From Bog-756 sp963777665 (lineage in GTDB: Bacteria; Actinomycetota; Acidimicrobiia; Acidimicrobiales; RAAP-2): DNA of 64,000 nt. The notes beneath the pieces are model-generated. The model saw nothing but the letters and a program-made list of their open reading frames with translations. It made no database searches and was not told the DNA's origin. Below are positions 62,332 to 64,000 of this stretch, piece after piece. Positions within the stretch are counted from its first letter, which is position 1. Each line of letters starts with the position of its first letter. The stretch covers positions 62,001 through 126,000 of the forward strand of contig CAVZRJ010000012.1 of the NCBI GenBank assembly GCA_963777665.1, written 5' to 3'. The translations under genes were made by a program, and so were the position numbers.

Positions 62332-63165
62332 GTGGCATCAGCGGGCAACCCGGGCCGGACCGGCACCTTCGACTGCACGGGCCAGGCGGTCGTGGTGACC
62401 GGCGGGGCGAGGGGAGTCGGTCGGGGGATCGCCGAGGGGTTCCTCGGCGCCGGCGCGGACGTGCTCGTCTGCGGGCGCACCGAGGTGGGTGGTGACGCAC
62501 TGCCCGCGGCCGAGGATCCCTCGGGGACGGTGCGCCGGGCCCAGTTCGTCCTCGCCGACGTACGCGACGCGGAGCAGTCCGCCGCAGTGGTCGACGCCGC
62601 CGTCGCCCGGTTCGGCCGGCTCGACGCCCTGATCAACAACGCGGGCGGCTCGCCTGCTCGGGACGCGGCGACCGCGTCGCCGCGCTTTTCTGCGTCGATC
62701 GTCGGACTCAACCTCCTCGGCCCCTTGTACTGCGCCCAAGCCGCCAACGCGGTCATGCAGGGCCAGGACGAGGGAGGCTCGATCGTCAACATCTCCTCGG
62801 TCAGCGGCCTGCGACCGTCGCCCGGCACAGCGGCCTACGGTGCGGCCAAGGCCGGTCTCATCAACCTGACGCAGTCGCTGGCGATCGAGTGGGCGCCGAA
62901 GGTCCGGGTCAACGCCCTGAGCGCCGGCATGGTGGCCACCGAGGGGGCCCACGAGCACTACGGCGGGCCCGCCGGGATGGCCGCGATCGCGGCCACCGTC
63001 CCGCTCGGGAGGTTCGCCACACCGGCCGACATCGCCGGGATCTGCCTGTTCCTGACCTCGCCGCTGGCGTCGTACGTGACCGGCTCCAACCTGGTCGCCC
63101 ATGGGGGAGGGGAACGGCCCCCCTTCCTCACCGCACTCGAGGGGGTCGTCGGAACCGCCCTGTGA
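62332..63165 (+). CDS. short-chain dehydrogenase, Rv3549c-like, steroid cluster
   Basis: A 277-residue SDR. Cofactor motif VVTGGARGVGRGIAEGF, NNAGGSPARDAATASPRF, catalytic serine in NISSVSGLRPSPGTAAYGAAKAGLI with Y-x3-K, and the C-terminal SPLASYVTGSNLVAHGGGERP. This pattern is that of Rv3549c, the SDR divergent from echA20 in the M. tuberculosis KstR2 regulon, and the gene arrangement is the same here. It is expected to act on a steroid ring intermediate; the exact step is not known to me. GTG 62332 follows GGGAGG at 62321-62326. Confidence 0.87.
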   Translation: MASAGNPGRTGTFDCTGQAVVVTGGARGVGRGIAEGFLGAGADVLVCGRTEVGGDALPAAEDPSGTVRRAQFVLADVRDAEQSAAVVDAAVARFGRLDALINNAGGSPARDAATASPRFSASIVGLNLLGPLYCAQAANAVMQGQDEGGSIVNISSVSGLRPSPGTAAYGAAKAGLINLTQSLAIEWAPKVRVNALSAGMVATEGAHEHYGGPAGMAAIAATVPLGRFATPADIAGICLFLTSPLASYVTGSNLVAHGGGERPPFLTALEGVVGTAL

Positions 63166-63248
63166 GGGCCCTTCCGCAAGCTCCCCTGCGGCGAGCCGCG
63201 CCGTGACCCGTTCGCGGCTCTCACCTGGGGAAAGAGCGGGAAAAACGG

Positions 63249-63275
63249 CTCAAGTTCGCCTCAGATCTGGCCGAT
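63249..63275 (+). promoter_or_regulatory. sigma-28-like promoter CTCAAG-N15-GCCGAT
   Basis: CTCAAG (63249-63254) and GCCGAT (63270-63275) are 15 bases apart, as at 57073-57099. Start of transcription would fall near 63282, leaving a leader of about 50 bases with GAGGAGGG at 63312-63319 before the ATG at 63332. Confidence 0.6.
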
Positions 63276-63331
63276 GCACAGGTCGTGGCCCGAGAACATT
63301 CTCCTGCCCCCGAGGAGGGCGGAACCGAACG

Positions 63332-64000
63332 ATGTCGGCGAAACCGGATCGGGTCGTGCTGACCCACCCGGAGGCGACGTTCTCCCTGCTCGGCGCTCCA
63401 TACCTCGAGTACCTGCCCGTGATCGACCTGTCCAGCGGGCGCCTGCTCGGGATGGAGGCGCTCGTCCGGTGGCAGCACCCGACCGAGGGCAGGATCTCCC
63501 CGGACCTGCTGATTCCGGCTGCGGAGGCCAGCGGGGACATCGGTCCCCTCACCCGGTGGATCGTGGCCGAAGCCTGCGAGGAAGCCTGCCGCTGGTCGCC
63601 GAGCATCCAGCTCGGGGTCAACTGCACGATCGAGCAGCTGCGGCGCGGGGAGGTGTCCAAGGCGGTGGCCCGGGCGCTCGACCAGACCGGCTTCCGCAGC
63701 GGTCAACTCAACATCGAGGTCACCGAGGACTCGGTGGTCGACGCCGTCGCCGCTGCCGATCTCCAGAACCTCTCGGAGATGGGTGTCCAGCTCTCGGTCG
63801 ACGACGTGGGAACCAACTGGTCCTCCTTCGAGCCGTTCAAGCGGCACGACATCAGCACGGTCAAGATCGACGGGTCGTTCATCGCCGGCCTCGAGTCGAA
63901 CCAGGGCATCAACCGGCTGGTCGTCGAGACGGTCATCCACATGGCGCACTCCCTCGGCATGTCGGCCATCGTCGAGTCCGTGGAGACGTCCAAGCAGGTC
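63332..64000 (+). CDS. EAL domain protein, c-di-GMP phosphodiesterase (partial)
   Basis: The gene runs off the window after 223 codons. From residue 15 on it is an EAL domain with nothing before it: MEALVRWQHP, GVNCTIEQLRRG (asparagine ligand), LNIEVTEDSVVD, SVDDVGTNWSSFE, STVKIDGSFIAGL and SAIVESVETSKQV. All metal-binding and catalytic acidic positions seen so far are kept, so it should hydrolyse c-di-GMP to pGpG. What follows the EAL domain is not visible. Its promoter has the form used by flagellar genes, pointing to control of motility. Confidence 0.88.
   Translation, partial: MSAKPDRVVLTHPEATFSLLGAPYLEYLPVIDLSSGRLLGMEALVRWQHPTEGRISPDLLIPAAEASGDIGPLTRWIVAEACEEACRWSPSIQLGVNCTIEQLRRGEVSKAVARALDQTGFRSGQLNIEVTEDSVVDAVAAADLQNLSEMGVQLSVDDVGTNWSSFEPFKRHDISTVKIDGSFIAGLESNQGINRLVVETVIHMAHSLGMSAIVESVETSKQV

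Noticed and set aside
60651..62495. 614-codon plus-strand frame across ipdA and echA20
   Set aside because: Shadow of genes with strong family signatures.

Overview
The window looks like a chromosomal stretch of a high-GC (about 70 % by eye) actinobacterium, most likely of the class Acidimicrobiia or a near relative. The reasons are the actinobacterial qcrCAB/ctaCDEF respiratory supercomplex genes, a HelD-type RNA polymerase recycling ATPase, an F420-type LLM oxidoreductase, a steroid ring-degradation cluster like that of mycobacteria, many leaderless promoters, and secreted proteins built from GYWLV..DGGVFAFGDA repeats. I see no tRNA, rRNA, CRISPR array, insertion sequence or phage gene. No gene-free stretch exceeds 300 bases.

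Layout. 1-1940: incomplete MprF-like membrane protein. 2103-4636: acetyl-CoA synthetase and a small HAD phosphatase. 4627-9909 (minus): haem operon hemE-hemH-hemY running into lnt. 10112-12424: HelD/HelR helicase. 12512-16477: ctaE-qcrC-qcrA-qcrB. 16603-17942: a 2-oxoglutarate oxygenase overlapping a formaldehyde-activating enzyme homologue. 17961-21066 (minus): ctaC-ctaD-ctaF. 21213-22813: a membrane protein, TatA and a CopD-like protein. 22828-28114: crotonase, thiolase-like protein, GH1 beta-glucosidase, nitronate monooxygenase family protein, DUF5522-type protein. 28128-32356: MFS exporter and a TetR/ABC exporter unit, with a second TetR gene divergent. 33192-41422: cyclase, CAP-domain repeat protein, HAD, aldehyde dehydrogenase, D-aminoacylase, MscS channel, Ser/Thr-rich membrane protein. 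41454-54037: lipid/steroid-type genes (LLM oxidoreductase, two acyl-CoA dehydrogenase pairs, amidohydrolase, SDR, FadA6-like thiolase) interrupted by an SGNH hydrolase and a CHAP repeat protein. 54084-57062: PAS-GGDEF-EAL protein. 57178-63165: ketosynthase, ipdC-ipdB-ipdA-echA20 and a divergent SDR, in the same order as the steroid C/D-ring genes of Mycobacterium tuberculosis. 63332-end: an incomplete EAL protein.

Regulation. Two promoters of the steroid-type genes (52779-52793 and 62286-62300) share the 15-bp palindrome CTGAYACAGCGYCAG. A second, related palindrome (CTGACGGTNNGTCAG) lies upstream of the D-aminoacylase, amidohydrolase and SDR genes. Both c-di-GMP genes are preceded by CTYAAG-N15-GCCGAT, the layout of a flagellar sigma-28 promoter.

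Caution. Four genes (lnt, hemY, the GH1 enzyme, the SGNH hydrolase) each need a one-base correction to read through. Four such events, two of them in normally important genes, suggest residual indel errors in the assembly rather than four real pseudogenes.
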